A stretch of 64,000 nt of DNA from Granulicella mallensis (GCF_014203225.1 NZ_JACHIO010000022.1:1-64000); one strand, 5' to 3'. Shown: positions 35,409-45,338, numbered from the stretch's first letter. Numbers and translations: made by a program. Notes: generated from the sequence alone by a model not told the origin.

Positions 35409-36980
35409 ATGAAGATGATTAACCGTCGTGAGTTTGTCGTTATGAGTGCCGGTGTCGCCGCATTACAAGCCGGAGCGCCTCTACAACAGGCCTTTGGCAT
35501 GAGCGGTGATGGGGACAAAGAACTTACAAGTCTTACTTTGAGCGAGGCTTCGAAGCGCATTCATGCTGGGAGCGTGACTTCGACGCAGTTGACGCAAGCC
35601 TTGCTGGATCGCATCAAGATCTATAACCCCAAGGTAAATGCATTTATCACGGTAATGCATGCTGAAGCATTGGCGCAGGCTGCAAAATTGGATGCCGAGG
35701 CGAAGGCGGGTAAGTTTCGTAGTCCATTACACGGAATTCCTATTGTCCTGAAAGACAATATCGATACTGCGGGGACACGAACGACTGCCGCCAGTGAAGT
35801 CTTCGATGACCGGATTCCGGAGCAGGATGCGGAAGTTGTGCTGCGTTTGAAAGAGGCGGGCGCCGTCATCCTGGGTAAGGCAAATATGCATGAGTTTGCT
35901 TCGGGGGGATCTTCCGCTTCGACTTACTTTGGGCCGGTTCGCAATCCATGGGCGCTGGACCACATTCCTGCGGGTTCTTCCGGTGGCTCCGCGGCGGCCG
36001 TGATTTCTGATCTGGCCTATGGAGCACTTGGAACGGATACGGGTGGATCTGTTCGAATGCCGGCAGCCTATTGCAGCATCGTCGGTCTGAAGCCTACTTA
36101 TGGTCTTGTTTCGATTCGCGGCATTATTCCTTTAACCTATTCGCTCGATCACTGTGGTCCTATGACCAAGACCGTGGAGGATGCAGCGATGATGCTGAAC
36201 CACATGACCGGCTACGACAAACGTGACGTCGCCAGTGTGGACCATCCCAAGGAAGATTATGTCGCTTCGATGAAGCAGCCTGTTTCTTCCATACGGTTGG
36301 GAATACCGAGAGCTCCCTTCTACGATCTCCTGGATCCTGAGACATCGAAGGCGATCGATGCAGCGATAGAAGTGCTGTCGAAACTAACCAAGAGTACGAC
36401 CGAGTGCCATCTGCCGAGCACGGCGGGTTTCAGTGCGCTGGCGTTGGGTGGTGAGCGGGAGGCTTATCATCTTGAACTGTTTCGACGGAACGCGCAGCGG
36501 TATTCGCTGGGGGTGCGCCAGAGTCTGCAAACCGCGCAGAAAGCGATGGATGACGTCACTTCGGAGCCGTGCTCTGAGAAGGTCGTCGATTATGTGACTT
36601 CGAACTGGCAGCTTATTCTCACGCGCAAGAGCATTGACGATGCCTTTACCAACTTCGATGTCGTTGCGCTGCCTACGATGCGTATTCTGCCGCGGACGAT
36701 CAACGATGCGCTCAACCGGGAGGAGGAGATCAAACCCCTGGAGCCCGAGGTCATCTCCAATTGCACGCCGTTCAATATCTTTGGACTGCCTGCAATTTCT
36801 ATTCCGTGTGGATTTTCAGCAAGCGGTTTGCCTATCGGGTTGATGATTGCCGGACCGCGTTTCTCGGAAGGCAAGGTACTTGCACTTGCCAATGCCTATG
36901 AGCAGGCCACGCAATGGCACACCAAACGTCCCGCTCTAAGTCCCGATATGGTGGTTCCACCGGTTACGCGGAAGATATAA
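35409..36980 (+). CDS. Amidase-signature family hydrolase, Tat-exported (paralogue 3)
   Basis: 523 residues with Lys115 (IVLKDNID), cis-Ser190 (AGSSGGSAA) and nucleophile Ser214 (DTGGSVRMP). The twin-arginine motif NRREFVVMS lies at residues 5-13. Sequence is close to paralogues 1 and 2 over the catalytic core (AGTRTTAAS, LDHCGPMTKTVEDAA, GYDKRDVASVDHPKEDYVASMK). Its separation from them by the EamA gene suggests duplication and rearrangement. A strong hairpin follows the stop, so transcription ends here. Confidence 0.9.
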   Translation: MKMINRREFVVMSAGVAALQAGAPLQQAFGMSGDGDKELTSLTLSEASKRIHAGSVTSTQLTQALLDRIKIYNPKVNAFITVMHAEALAQAAKLDAEAKAGKFRSPLHGIPIVLKDNIDTAGTRTTAASEVFDDRIPEQDAEVVLRLKEAGAVILGKANMHEFASGGSSASTYFGPVRNPWALDHIPAGSSGGSAAAVISDLAYGALGTDTGGSVRMPAAYCSIVGLKPTYGLVSIRGIIPLTYSLDHCGPMTKTVEDAAMMLNHMTGYDKRDVASVDHPKEDYVASMKQPVSSIRLGIPRAPFYDLLDPETSKAIDAAIEVLSKLTKSTTECHLPSTAGFSALALGGEREAYHLELFRRNAQRYSLGVRQSLQTAQKAMDDVTSEPCSEKVVDYVTSNWQLILTRKSIDDAFTNFDVVALPTMRILPRTINDALNREEEIKPLEPEVISNCTPFNIFGLPAISIPCGFSASGLPIGLMIAGPRFSEGKVLALANAYEQATQWHTKRPALSPDMVVPPVTRKI

Positions 36981-37003
36981 CTGTATCTTCCGCGGCATGA
37001 CGG

Positions 37004-37023
37004 GGCGGGACTTTGGTCCCGCC
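37004..37023 (+). terminator. Hairpin terminator after amidase 3
   Basis: GGCGGGAC (37004-37011) pairs with GTCCCGCC (37016-37023) through TTTG. It lies 24 bp past the amidase stop and just before the convergent regulator gene end. A second small palindrome (AAGATA...TATCTT) overlaps the stop itself. Confidence 0.65.
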
Positions 37024-37090
37024 GTTCATGCTTTCTGAGCTATCAGGATGCTCTTATTGCAGACCTACTTACAGCAGGAACGGATTTCAG

Positions 37091-38818
37091 TTACATCTGG
37101 TAGTTGGACGATGCAATTTCATGAAATCCAGGTGTATCTCGCAGGTTAAAAAACCTTGGGTCCTGCTTGATAAAAATGGTCTTCATATCTCTTACTTCAT
37201 AGGCTCTGGAGAGGCTTTCCAGTGCCTGTTCTTTTTGATTGAGGATAGCGTGTACTGCCGAGATATCGTAGGCAGGGAAGCAGGCATCGTTACTTCGGCT
37301 CTTGAGCCCGTTGAGGATTTCATTGGCCCTGGGTGCATCGCCACTACCCGCATGAGCATAGGCCAGGAGTGCCTGGCTGTAGAGAGAGTGGTTCGATACT
37401 TCTACGGCCCGGTTGAAGGCCGCCATCGCGTCGGTCCAGTTGCCACGCTCGGATTCGATGCGACCGAGCATGGCGTATCCCATGATGTATTGGGGTTCTA
37501 ATTCAACCGTGCGTCGAATAAAAGAAAGGGCACTCTCATAGTCGCCGCCATAGAAGTATGCCAAAGATACCTGGTTGTTCACGGGCGGTGCGAGCGGCTC
37601 GAGGCGGTGAGCATGAAGGGCAAGACTGATAGCTTCTTCGTGGCGTCCCTGCGATCCCATCAGGCTGGAATAAAGCTGGATCGTTCTTCCATTCATCAGT
37701 CCCGAATCAACGAGCTGCTTGCATTCCTGCTCCGCCTTCGACCACTCCCAGGTGCAGTTCGTCAATACATTGATAAGGGCATTGCGGACGGTTAAAGAAC
37801 TTCTATCGAGCTTGATCGCCGTCTGTACAGCTTCATAGGCATTGACCGCGGCCTGACGCGCGGGTAACAGGTGGTTATAGGACATGGAGACATACGAGTT
37901 TGCCATGCCGGCATAGGCGAGAGCGCACTGGGGATCGATCTCCAGGGCATCCTTGAAGTATCCGATCGCCTTCATCAGTGTTGCGCGGCTGCGCTGGTTC
38001 CAGAAGTGAAGGCCTATCCTGCATGCCTGTTCGGCGAGGGAGTGAGTTACGGAAGGTTCGAGTGGAGCGGGTTTGGTTCGATGAAACGTTTGCTGCGGTA
38101 TTCCAGAGATAATGCGCGAGGCCAGCGATGACTGCGACGTCAGGAACCCCTGTTGTTCGCAATCGAAGCGGTCCGACCAGAGACATCGCAGATCGGAACC
38201 ATCGATGAGCTGCACAAAGACCCGTATCTGATTACCTGAATGGCGCATCGTTCCGCTCAGGAAGAGGTCGACAGAGAACTCCTTTGCGACGGTCTTCATA
38301 AAGCTCAGGCTGCTGGTGCCGGGCGAGGGAAGCGCTTTGGCGGGAAGGATGATGGTATGTAACTGGGTGCGAGCCAGTTCGGCGGTAAGTTCGTCGCGGA
38401 GACTATGGATGAAGCGATCCATCGTCTGGCGCTGCATGATGCGGTCTGCGGCTGTGTGGACTAGCTCGAAGGGCAAGGCAAGAATACGCGGATAGCTTGC
38501 CGCAGTAGTTTCAGGCGAACTTGTCGGGGCTTCGGCTTGCTGGGTGTGTAGTTCCTGGGACGCCTGTTTGCCATACGTAGAATTCATGGCAGAGCGAGCA
38601 ATCCACCATTGTTCCAGTTCACGGCGGTAGGCATAGATGCTGCCTAATTTGCTATGGTGCTGACGCCGAACCGGCAGGCCCTCTCGCTTTTCCCATAGCT
38701 GGACGGTGCGAACTTCTCTTCTGAAGAACGACGCAACCTCTTTCCACGAATCGAGCCGTTCTCTCGGCCATTCCGGAGGAAGGGGCATTCCACAATCTTG
38801 AAACGATGAAGGATGCAT
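37091..38818 (-). CDS. HTH (excisionase-like) - TPR regulator
   Basis: 575 residues in three parts. The N-terminus (about 22-72) is a helix-turn-helix related to MerR/excisionase domains (LDSWKEVASFFRREVRTVQL, WEKREGLPV). A middle region (about 115-220: LRDELTAELARTQLHTIILP, EFSVDLFLSGTMRHSGNQIR) resembles the FlgO-like domain also seen in the kinase at 11825. The C-terminal half (about 275-560) is TPR (YFKDALEIDPQCALAYAGMA). No membrane span. ATG at 38818 has AGGAGG upstream; TTG at 38860 is the longest start. It faces the amidase locus convergently, so it may regulate it, but this is only inferred from position. Confidence 0.82.
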   Translation of the reverse strand: MHPSSFQDCGMPLPPEWPRERLDSWKEVASFFRREVRTVQLWEKREGLPVRRQHHSKLGSIYAYRRELEQWWIARSAMNSTYGKQASQELHTQQAEAPTSSPETTAASYPRILALPFELVHTAADRIMQRQTMDRFIHSLRDELTAELARTQLHTIILPAKALPSPGTSSLSFMKTVAKEFSVDLFLSGTMRHSGNQIRVFVQLIDGSDLRCLWSDRFDCEQQGFLTSQSSLASRIISGIPQQTFHRTKPAPLEPSVTHSLAEQACRIGLHFWNQRSRATLMKAIGYFKDALEIDPQCALAYAGMANSYVSMSYNHLLPARQAAVNAYEAVQTAIKLDRSSLTVRNALINVLTNCTWEWSKAEQECKQLVDSGLMNGRTIQLYSSLMGSQGRHEEAISLALHAHRLEPLAPPVNNQVSLAYFYGGDYESALSFIRRTVELEPQYIMGYAMLGRIESERGNWTDAMAAFNRAVEVSNHSLYSQALLAYAHAGSGDAPRANEILNGLKSRSNDACFPAYDISAVHAILNQKEQALESLSRAYEVRDMKTIFIKQDPRFFNLRDTPGFHEIASSNYQM

Positions 38819-39058
38819 CGTGGTGGGGCCTCCTGTAGATAGCTGTGTCAACTCCGTCAACGCAAGCGTTGCAGAGGGAAGACGTCAGTTACTTGGGAAC
38901 CTGAGAAACGGTCGTAGAGATGAAAGGACCTGTATATGGGTGTACCAAAGGTTATGTCTACCGTCAAGCATTTACTTTACGAATAAATCTCAGGAAGGTA
39001 TCGATGAAAACAACGAGCAAGACCGTGACTAAAAAGTCGAGATACAGTCATAAAACCT

Positions 39059-39907
39059 ATGAATATTGTTTTGAAGCTGGCGACATCTGAGGATCAAGCC
39101 TTTCTTGCTGACCTGTATAACGATGTTCGCTCCGTAGATTTTGTTTCTCTCGGGCTGCCGGAGCCGACGCTTGCACAGCTACTCGCTATGCAGTTTCAAG
39201 CACAGCAGAGCGGATATGCGACACAGTTTCCGCATGCCGTCGACCAGATTTTCTGGAACGGTACGACGCGCATCGGGCGCATGCTGGTGAATGAGAGTGA
39301 GAGCGAGATCTGGCTGGTAGATATAGCCATCCTGAGTGCCTATCGCGGACAGGGATTGGGCGGGCACTTTCTCCAGGAGCTTTGTGTCCGCGCTACTGCT
39401 GCGCAACTACCGCTGCGTCTCTCTGTTCGATTCAACAATCCGGCGCAGCGGCTCTATGAGCGATTGGGATTTGTCCGTACCGGTGGCGACGGGATGTATA
39501 TCGCCATGGAGCTTCACGCGCAGAAGTCGATCGACGAGACAGGCAGGCCTCAGTTTGCTTTTGCAGCAACAGAGGGGGAGAAGGTTGAGCAGGGGTTTAC
39601 CGGGGCTTATTTTCGAACGTTGATTGGTCGCAGGATGAAAGCGCAGGGTCTGGACGGGGTGGTAGCCGATCTGCTGGTGGAAGACGTGAAAGGCTTGCCG
39701 TTGCCGAAGGGTGGGCCGGCGCTGGATTCTGGTGACAGCTTCGTCATCTACTTTCGAGGACCGCTTACTCCCGCTTTTCCGGATGCCTGTGCGGACCTGA
39801 CTCCCGAGCATGGCGAGGCTATGACGATCTTTCTGGTCCCGATTGAGCGAGACGCCCAAGGGATGAAGTATGAGGCTGTATTCAATCGAATGGTGCCTCG
39901 TAGCTAA
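39059..39907 (+). CDS. GNAT N-acetyltransferase fused to a DUF6916-like domain
   Basis: The N-terminal half (about 1-155) is a GNAT acetyltransferase with the acetyl-CoA loop AYRGQGLGGHFLQEL (about 95-109) and the downstream NPAQRLYERLGFVRTGGDG. The C-terminal half (about 165-282) has the pattern FTGAYFRTLIG, LLVEDVKGL, FVIYFRGP and MTIFLVPIE, which I recognise as similar to the domain called DUF6916. The same domain makes up the Tat-exported protein on the opposite strand downstream. Acetyl acceptor unknown. This gene opens the tail-collar/secreted-protein region; the fusion suggests it modifies or assembles a partner in it. It is divergent from the HTH-TPR regulator. Confidence 0.82.
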   Translation: MNIVLKLATSEDQAFLADLYNDVRSVDFVSLGLPEPTLAQLLAMQFQAQQSGYATQFPHAVDQIFWNGTTRIGRMLVNESESEIWLVDIAILSAYRGQGLGGHFLQELCVRATAAQLPLRLSVRFNNPAQRLYERLGFVRTGGDGMYIAMELHAQKSIDETGRPQFAFAATEGEKVEQGFTGAYFRTLIGRRMKAQGLDGVVADLLVEDVKGLPLPKGGPALDSGDSFVIYFRGPLTPAFPDACADLTPEHGEAMTIFLVPIERDAQGMKYEAVFNRMVPRS

Positions 39908-39939
39908 GCGGTCGCCTTGAGAAGGAAAGGCAACCGCTT
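39906..39939. terminator. Hairpin between convergent genes
   Basis: AAGCGGT-C-GCCTT and AAGGC-A-ACCGCTT pair as a 12-bp stem with one mismatch around an 8-nt loop. It overlaps the GNAT stop codon and lies 29 bp from the end of the convergent gene, so it probably serves both. Confidence 0.65.
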
Positions 39940-39967
39940 GATTGAACTTGCAGCGGGTTTAGGGGAG

Positions 39968-40552
39968 CTAATTGGTAAATGTGCCAGGGCTCATGCGGAG
40001 AGAGACCGGGAGTGCAGGCGATGGGACGGAGGGTTTGATCGCGTCATTTGCGAGATAGCAGAAGGTCGCGCCGCAGGTTCCGCTGCCTTTGACTGCATCT
40101 CCGGGAACAAGAAACGCAGCGAACCGTCCGAGAATGCCGTGATCGAGCAGATAGGTTCCCTGGTTGAAGACGGCGCTTGTGCTGAAGGTGAGATGGAAGG
40201 CGGTCATTTGTTGCTGTGCGGCGGCTACGGTGTGTTGTGTCGCGAGGGTAGCCGCGGGTTGGAGCGAATTGGCTGTTGGCAAGGATGGGTTTGTGGCGGT
40301 CGTGCTTGCTTGAAGTCCATCGACTTTTTGCAGGAGCAGGTAACCGACGGCGTTGTTCTCGAGAAACGCGGTGAAGACGGAACCCAGGTGTTTCTCAAAG
40401 GTGGTCTGGGTTAGGAGCCCTTGGGTATAGGCTCCGAGGCTGGCGTTAGTGAAGACATCACCGCCCAAACGTTCAGCAAACAGCGAGTGGGGCAGGGCAG
40501 CGCCGGTCATAGCAGCGGCTGCAGCAGCAAGAAAATTGCGGCGGCTAGGCAT
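39968..40552 (-). CDS. Tat-exported DUF6916-like protein
   Basis: 194 residues. The twin-arginine signal is MPSRRNFLAAAAAAMTGAAL at the N-terminus. The mature part carries the same domain as the C-terminus of the neighbouring GNAT protein: FEKHLGSVFTAF, YLLLQKVDGLQA, AFHLTFS and TYLLDHGILGRFAAFLVPGD, with an inserted Ala/Gln/Thr-rich helix (about 95-115). Two cysteines (CGATFC) lie near the C-terminus. Function is unknown. It is divergent from the giant secreted protein. Confidence 0.75.
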   Translation of the reverse strand: MPSRRNFLAAAAAAMTGAALPHSLFAERLGGDVFTNASLGAYTQGLLTQTTFEKHLGSVFTAFLENNAVGYLLLQKVDGLQASTTATNPSLPTANSLQPAATLATQHTVAAAQQQMTAFHLTFSTSAVFNQGTYLLDHGILGRFAAFLVPGDAVKGSGTCGATFCYLANDAIKPSVPSPALPVSLRMSPGTFTN

Positions 40553-40844
40553 GGTGCACCTCTAAGGGTTGTAAAGTTTTTCAATCCTACTCGCAATGAT
40601 GTTGATTGCACGAGGAATAATTTTTTCGTTTGAGTCCGCTTTCTTCTTGCTGAAATTTACATTCCGGTAGTACAGTTGCACTCGACTCTCGATTGATAAA
40701 GTTTCGGAAGAAGTGTTGAACACAGTTTCTCTTTCGGAGGAACCGTGTTCTTATTGACTCTTCATTAAGATCAATGAATTTTTCTTCGCTCCATGGGCCC
40801 GTGGTCTTAGTTGACCCGATTTTTCGTTACGTTTGGAGTGCATT

Positions 40845-43800
40845 ATGTTCTCCGTTGGAATGCCTCGTCTTGCATCTCTCTGTCTCGTTGCTTCAGGGGT
40901 TCTAGTTTTTTCCGGTAGCATTGCGAATGCGCAGCAGACGCAGTACAGTTCGGTGCATCGCAGTGCCGAGCGCACGCTGCCGCAGACCCTGAGTGGCGGG
41001 ACCAAGGCGCTGCGCGCGAAGCTCGCGGCGGGCCGCAGCGGTATTTCACTGGCGCTGGCGGACTTCGATGGCGATGGAACTCAGGACCTGGTTACGGGTT
41101 ACAGCACCTCAAGTGGTGGCGCACTCACGCTCCAGCGTGGATCGTCGTCGGCAACGGCGCCGTCTGCCTCTGACTGGGCGGCCATGCAGCGTGGTGAGTT
41201 GGTGAGTCCCTTTGTCCAAAGCGGACAGGTGACTGAATTGCCCGTACAGCCAGACTTCCTGAAGGCTGCCGACATCAATGGCAATGGAACGATCGATATC
41301 GTGGTTGCGGCGCGCGGCGGCAGTTCCATTTACGTTCTTCTGGGAGATGGTCATGGCGGATTCTCCAAACCCCAGGCCCTGCCTGTGCAGGGAACGATTA
41401 CGGCTCTTAGTACCTTGCGTACCTCTGACGGGCCCAGCTTTCTGGTTGCCAGCGTATGCGGCGGAGCGGGAGACTGTGTCTTACAGGTGATGGCCGCAGA
41501 CGGTTCTGCGCGCGCCTCGTTGGCGCTGCCTGAGGCTGCCAGTGTTCTTGAAGCGATCTCCGCCAATGGCCATCAAACTCCGGATATTGCTGTGATTGCC
41601 GGTGGCAAGTTATTGCTGGCCGATGGCCCTTCGATCGTGGCAGGTACTGCAAAATTCCAGAGTCTGCCGGTGACCAACGCTGCTGCCATCAGTGCCGGGT
41701 CGTTTGTGTATGACCGTCGTGGCTATGCGCAGCTTGCAGTGCTTGATTCCGCGGCAACGTTGCATCTACTGGCGCGGAACGGCGTCGACAGCAGCGTCGT
41801 TACGCAGGCGGAGTCGCTGGCAGGCCGGCGAAATCGTTCGAAGGTGGTCGCGACTCCTGGCCCCGCAGGGCTTGGCTGGGCAGAGGTGGAGACGCTGAAC
41901 AGTGTGGGCTCCGGTGGTGCAACGCCCATTATGCTGCATGCTCGCTTGAGTGGAAGCGGCGGCGACGATTTACTTGTGCTCTCCGGTTCGGAGTACGTCA
42001 CGGTACGGCACGCTATCGATACGTCCGGCGCAACGGTGAAGACGACACCGTCTGTCACCCTTGACTCCACGAGCAACCGTGCTACGGCGGCCGTTGCCGT
42101 GCGAGTGAGCCCGGATGCCCGCCAGGGTGTGGTCATCGCCGACGGCACCGCGAGCCCAAATGTTGCGCCGACGCTGCCTACGGTCAATAAGATTTATACG
42201 GTAAATACCACCGCCGACTCTTTCGATAACTTATCCACAGCGGGTCGCTGCACAACGAGTATCACTTGCTCGCTGCGCGACGCCATGGATCTGGCCAACA
42301 AGGATTCGGCTTCGAATATCAGCAGCGGCAAGATCGACACGGTAAACCTGCCCGCTGGGACCTATAAGCTGACGAACAACACGAGCTATACAGATCAAGG
42401 GGCGGATCTTTCCTACCACATTGAGATCACCGGTCCGGTAAACCTTGTTGGTGCAGGGGCAGGCGGCACTGTTATCGATGGCCAGCAGAACGACAAGATT
42501 TTTTCCATCAACTCCGGTATCAATGTAGGCCAGACCATCTTCGATACCTTCATCTCCGGGGTCACGCTACAGAATGCGAAAAACAATAGCAACTTCAACA
42601 ATGGCGCCTTTGATTTTTACGGCGGCATCCTGGATTGGGATGCGGATGGTGGCGGTAACCTTACGATTACGAACTCCACTCTTCAAAACAGCACTGCTCC
42701 CTGGGGTCCTGGCGGTGCGATTGCAGCCTTTGATGCGACTAATGACGGCACGGGGACGGTAGAACTGGACAATTGCGTTGTGCTCGGGAACTCTACCCCT
42801 GAAGAGGGTGGTGGTCTTTACATCACTACAGGTGTACCGCTGATCCTGAATGCCACAACGGTCGCTAATAATAAGGCCCTGGTTTCTGTGAATAGCGGTG
42901 ATTCAGCTGCCTTCGGCCAGGGCGGCGGCATCTTTTACGAACAGGAGACGTCGAGTGTCCAGTCGGCGATCATCAATGGCAGTGTCATTTCAGGCAACCA
43001 GGCGACGGACTCCGGCGGCGGTGTTTATACAAATACCGGGCTAGCCATTACTGCTTCGACACTTAGGAACAATACTTCCGGTGCTTCCGGTGGCGGCCTG
43101 TTCTTTGATGCCAGCAACCAGATCGGTACGATCACCTCCGGCACATTTACCTCCAACCATGCGAGTACCGATGGTGGAGGAATCTTTGTTCAGTCCGGTA
43201 TGGCCGGCAACACCTTGAACATGCATTACTCGCGCATTCAGGGCAATACTGCGGGAACACACACGGGGCTTGGCGATGGCTCTGCCGGGGATAACCCCGC
43301 AGCGGCAGTCAATGCCACAGATAACTGGTGGGGCTGCAACGGACCAGCCACTGGAACTGGCTGCGATACAGCCGGGGCAAACCTGGGAACACTGACACTC
43401 ACGCCCTACACGACGCTGGTGATCTCGCTCAACAGCACCACGCCTGCCTCCGGCACCAATGTCATCGCGACGGGCAGCCTGGGCCAGGATTCGGGGGGCA
43501 CCACTTATACGAAGGCACAGGACGCAGCCTACTTAAACGTTCCTGCAACGCTGACGATCACACAGGGCAGCGCAACGGTGAACTCCTCTGCCACTGCACT
43601 CGACCCCAATGCGACGATCACTACGAGCACACCCACGACTGCCTCCGGTACGGCTACGGTTACTGTGGATGGCACCAGTGTTTCAGCGAGCTTTTCTGTA
43701 ACTTCGCCGATCCTGAAGGTCACCAGCACCCACCTCGGTAGCTTTATCGCGGGCTCAACCGGGAACAACTACACCCTGTCTGTAGCCAACAGCGGCAACG

Positions 43801-45338
43801 CTTCGACCTCCGGCACGGTGACGGTGGTAGATACACTGCCCAGCGGCTTTACCGCAGCGGCCATGAGCGGTACAGGATGGAATTGTGTTCTGGGTACCTT
43901 GACCTGCACTACCACCACCGTGCTCGCGACCGGTTCCTCTCTTCCTGCAATCACTCTTACGGTCAGCGTCAGCGGGACGAATATTGGGGTGTATAGCAAT
44001 GCCGTTGCGGTGAGCGGGGGAGGGGCAGCCAGTGGGGTCGGAACCGATTCGACCACGGTCGTCGGTCCGCCAACGATGGTCCAAGCCTTTGTCCCCAATA
44101 CGGCGGGGGTCAACCAGGTTGTGGCTTTGACGTTCCAGATCTCGAACCCCAACACCACGACAGCCCTTACCGGAATCAGCCTTGTCGATATTCTTCCGAC
44201 GCAGATGGTCATCACCACGCCCAACGGTCTCATCAATACCTGCGGTGGTACGCCGCCGACCGCAGCCGCTGGCGGCAATGCAATCATCATCAGTGGCGCG
44301 ACGCTGGCGGCAGGCGCCAATTGCACCGTCTCGGTCAATGTCGTCGCCAGCGCCCCTTCAGTCTATGTGGTTAACTCCGGCCCCATCAGCGCGCAAAACG
44401 GAGGACTCGGTCTATCGGGTTCGGCTATGCTGACGGTGAATAAACCTCCTACCCTGGTGTCGGTGACTCCGGGCACATCGTCGATCTTCCTGGGGGGTAC
44501 GACTTCACTCACTTACGTTTTGAGCAATCCCAACGGAGGCACCAGTCTGACGGGCGTTGCCCTTACAGACACCCTGCCTGCAGGACTTATTGTTGGTCTT
44601 CCGAATGGAGCTTCCACTACCTGCAGCGGAGGAACGGTGACAGCCGCCTCTGGGGGTAGCACGATCTCTCTAAGTGGCGCAACGCTGGCTGCGAATACGA
44701 GCTGCAGCTTCACGGTTGATGTGTTGGGAACCATCGGCGGCAACCTGACCTTCAGCTCAGGAGCGCCGACTTCGGCGAATGGCGGGACAGGCGTAGCGCT
44801 ATCGGTGAACATCGACGTTATTGCAGAATCGATCTGGCTGATCAATGCGAACGATACGTTAGTTCCAGTCAATAGTGTCGGTAACTCTACCGGGGCTATT
44901 GGCACAGCAGGCGGGGTTGGAATGCTTGGCGCTGTGGCCTTCGATCATGCAGGCAATGTCTGGGCGGTCGCTAACGGTACAAACTCCGTCATCGGGTTTA
45001 CAAGCGTCGGCACGGCGATCACGGTATCGGGAAATGCCGCTGCCGGAGTCAGCTCGCCGACCTCGCTGGCTATCGACGGCCTGGGCATGATCTGGGTCGC
45101 AAATGGAAATAACACTGTCAGCGTGCTTGATTCGTCAGGAGCTGCGGTGACGCCGAGTACGGGATATAAGGGCGGATTGATCAGTGCGCCGACCGGCATC
45201 ATCGTCGACAACTCTGGTTCGGTCTGGATCAGCAACGGCGGCAACGGTTCTGTGACCAAGATCATCGGCGGGGCCGCTCCGGTTACAACGCCTACGGTTA
45301 CCGGCACCCTCAACAACACGCTCGGAACACGGCCCTAA
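40845..45338 (+). CDS. Giant secreted FG-GAP / CSLREA / beta-helix / DUF11 / NHL-repeat protein
   Basis: 1497 residues with a Sec signal (MPRLASLCLVASGVLVFSGS, then IANAQQ). Order of parts: FG-GAP/VCBS-like calcium-loop repeats (LALADFDGDGTQDLVTG near 70; AADINGNGTIDIVVAARGG near 145) to about 440; a CSLREA-type segment (IYTVNTTADSF, CTTSITCSLRDAMDLAN, 449-490); a right-handed beta-helix (about 500-835); a Thr-rich Ig-like stretch; three DUF11-type repeats (about 957-1322; for example SNPNGGTSLTGVALTDTLP); and NHL/Vgb-like propeller repeats (GNVWAVANGTNSV; SPTSLAIDGLGMIWVANGNN). No sorting signal, anchor or transmembrane end is seen. ATG at 40845 has GGAG 6 nt upstream. Likely a surface or extracellular adhesin or scaffold; not enzymatic by motif. 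Confidence 0.85.
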   Translation: MFSVGMPRLASLCLVASGVLVFSGSIANAQQTQYSSVHRSAERTLPQTLSGGTKALRAKLAAGRSGISLALADFDGDGTQDLVTGYSTSSGGALTLQRGSSSATAPSASDWAAMQRGELVSPFVQSGQVTELPVQPDFLKAADINGNGTIDIVVAARGGSSIYVLLGDGHGGFSKPQALPVQGTITALSTLRTSDGPSFLVASVCGGAGDCVLQVMAADGSARASLALPEAASVLEAISANGHQTPDIAVIAGGKLLLADGPSIVAGTAKFQSLPVTNAAAISAGSFVYDRRGYAQLAVLDSAATLHLLARNGVDSSVVTQAESLAGRRNRSKVVATPGPAGLGWAEVETLNSVGSGGATPIMLHARLSGSGGDDLLVLSGSEYVTVRHAIDTSGATVKTTPSVTLDSTSNRATAAVAVRVSPDARQGVVIADGTASPNVAPTLPTVNKIYTVNTTADSFDNLSTAGRCTTSITCSLRDAMDLANKDSASNISSGKIDTVNLPAGTYKLTNNTSYTDQGADLSYHIEITGPVNLVGAGAGGTVIDGQQNDKIFSINSGINVGQTIFDTFISGVTLQNAKNNSNFNNGAFDFYGGILDWDADGGGNLTITNSTLQNSTAPWGPGGAIAAFDATNDGTGTVELDNCVVLGNSTPEEGGGLYITTGVPLILNATTVANNKALVSVNSGDSAAFGQGGGIFYEQETSSVQSAIINGSVISGNQATDSGGGVYTNTGLAITASTLRNNTSGASGGGLFFDASNQIGTITSGTFTSNHASTDGGGIFVQSGMAGNTLNMHYSRIQGNTAGTHTGLGDGSAGDNPAAAVNATDNWWGCNGPATGTGCDTAGANLGTLTLTPYTTLVISLNSTTPASGTNVIATGSLGQDSGGTTYTKAQDAAYLNVPATLTITQGSATVNSSATALDPNATITTSTPTTASGTATVTVDGTSVSASFSVTSPILKVTSTHLGSFIAGSTGNNYTLSVANSGNASTSGTVTVVDTLPSGFTAAAMSGTGWNCVLGTLTCTTTTVLATGSSLPAITLTVSVSGTNIGVYSNAVAVSGGGAASGVGTDSTTVVGPPTMVQAFVPNTAGVNQVVALTFQISNPNTTTALTGISLVDILPTQMVITTPNGLINTCGGTPPTAAAGGNAIIISGATLAAGANCTVSVNVVASAPSVYVVNSGPISAQNGGLGLSGSAMLTVNKPPTLVSVTPGTSSIFLGGTTSLTYVLSNPNGGTSLTGVALTDTLPAGLIVGLPNGASTTCSGGTVTAASGGSTISLSGATLAANTSCSFTVDVLGTIGGNLTFSSGAPTSANGGTGVALSVNIDVIAESIWLINANDTLVPVNSVGNSTGAIGTAGGVGMLGAVAFDHAGNVWAVANGTNSVIGFTSVGTAITVSGNAAAGVSSPTSLAIDGLGMIWVANGNNTVSVLDSSGAAVTPSTGYKGGLISAPTGIIVDNSGSVWISNGGNGSVTKIIGGAAPVTTPTVTGTLNNTLGTRP

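Noticed and set aside
40750-40785. Possible sigma70 promoter (TTGACT at about 40754) before the giant secreted gene
   Set aside because: The matching -10 region (AATTTT at 17-bp spacing) is too weak to support a call.
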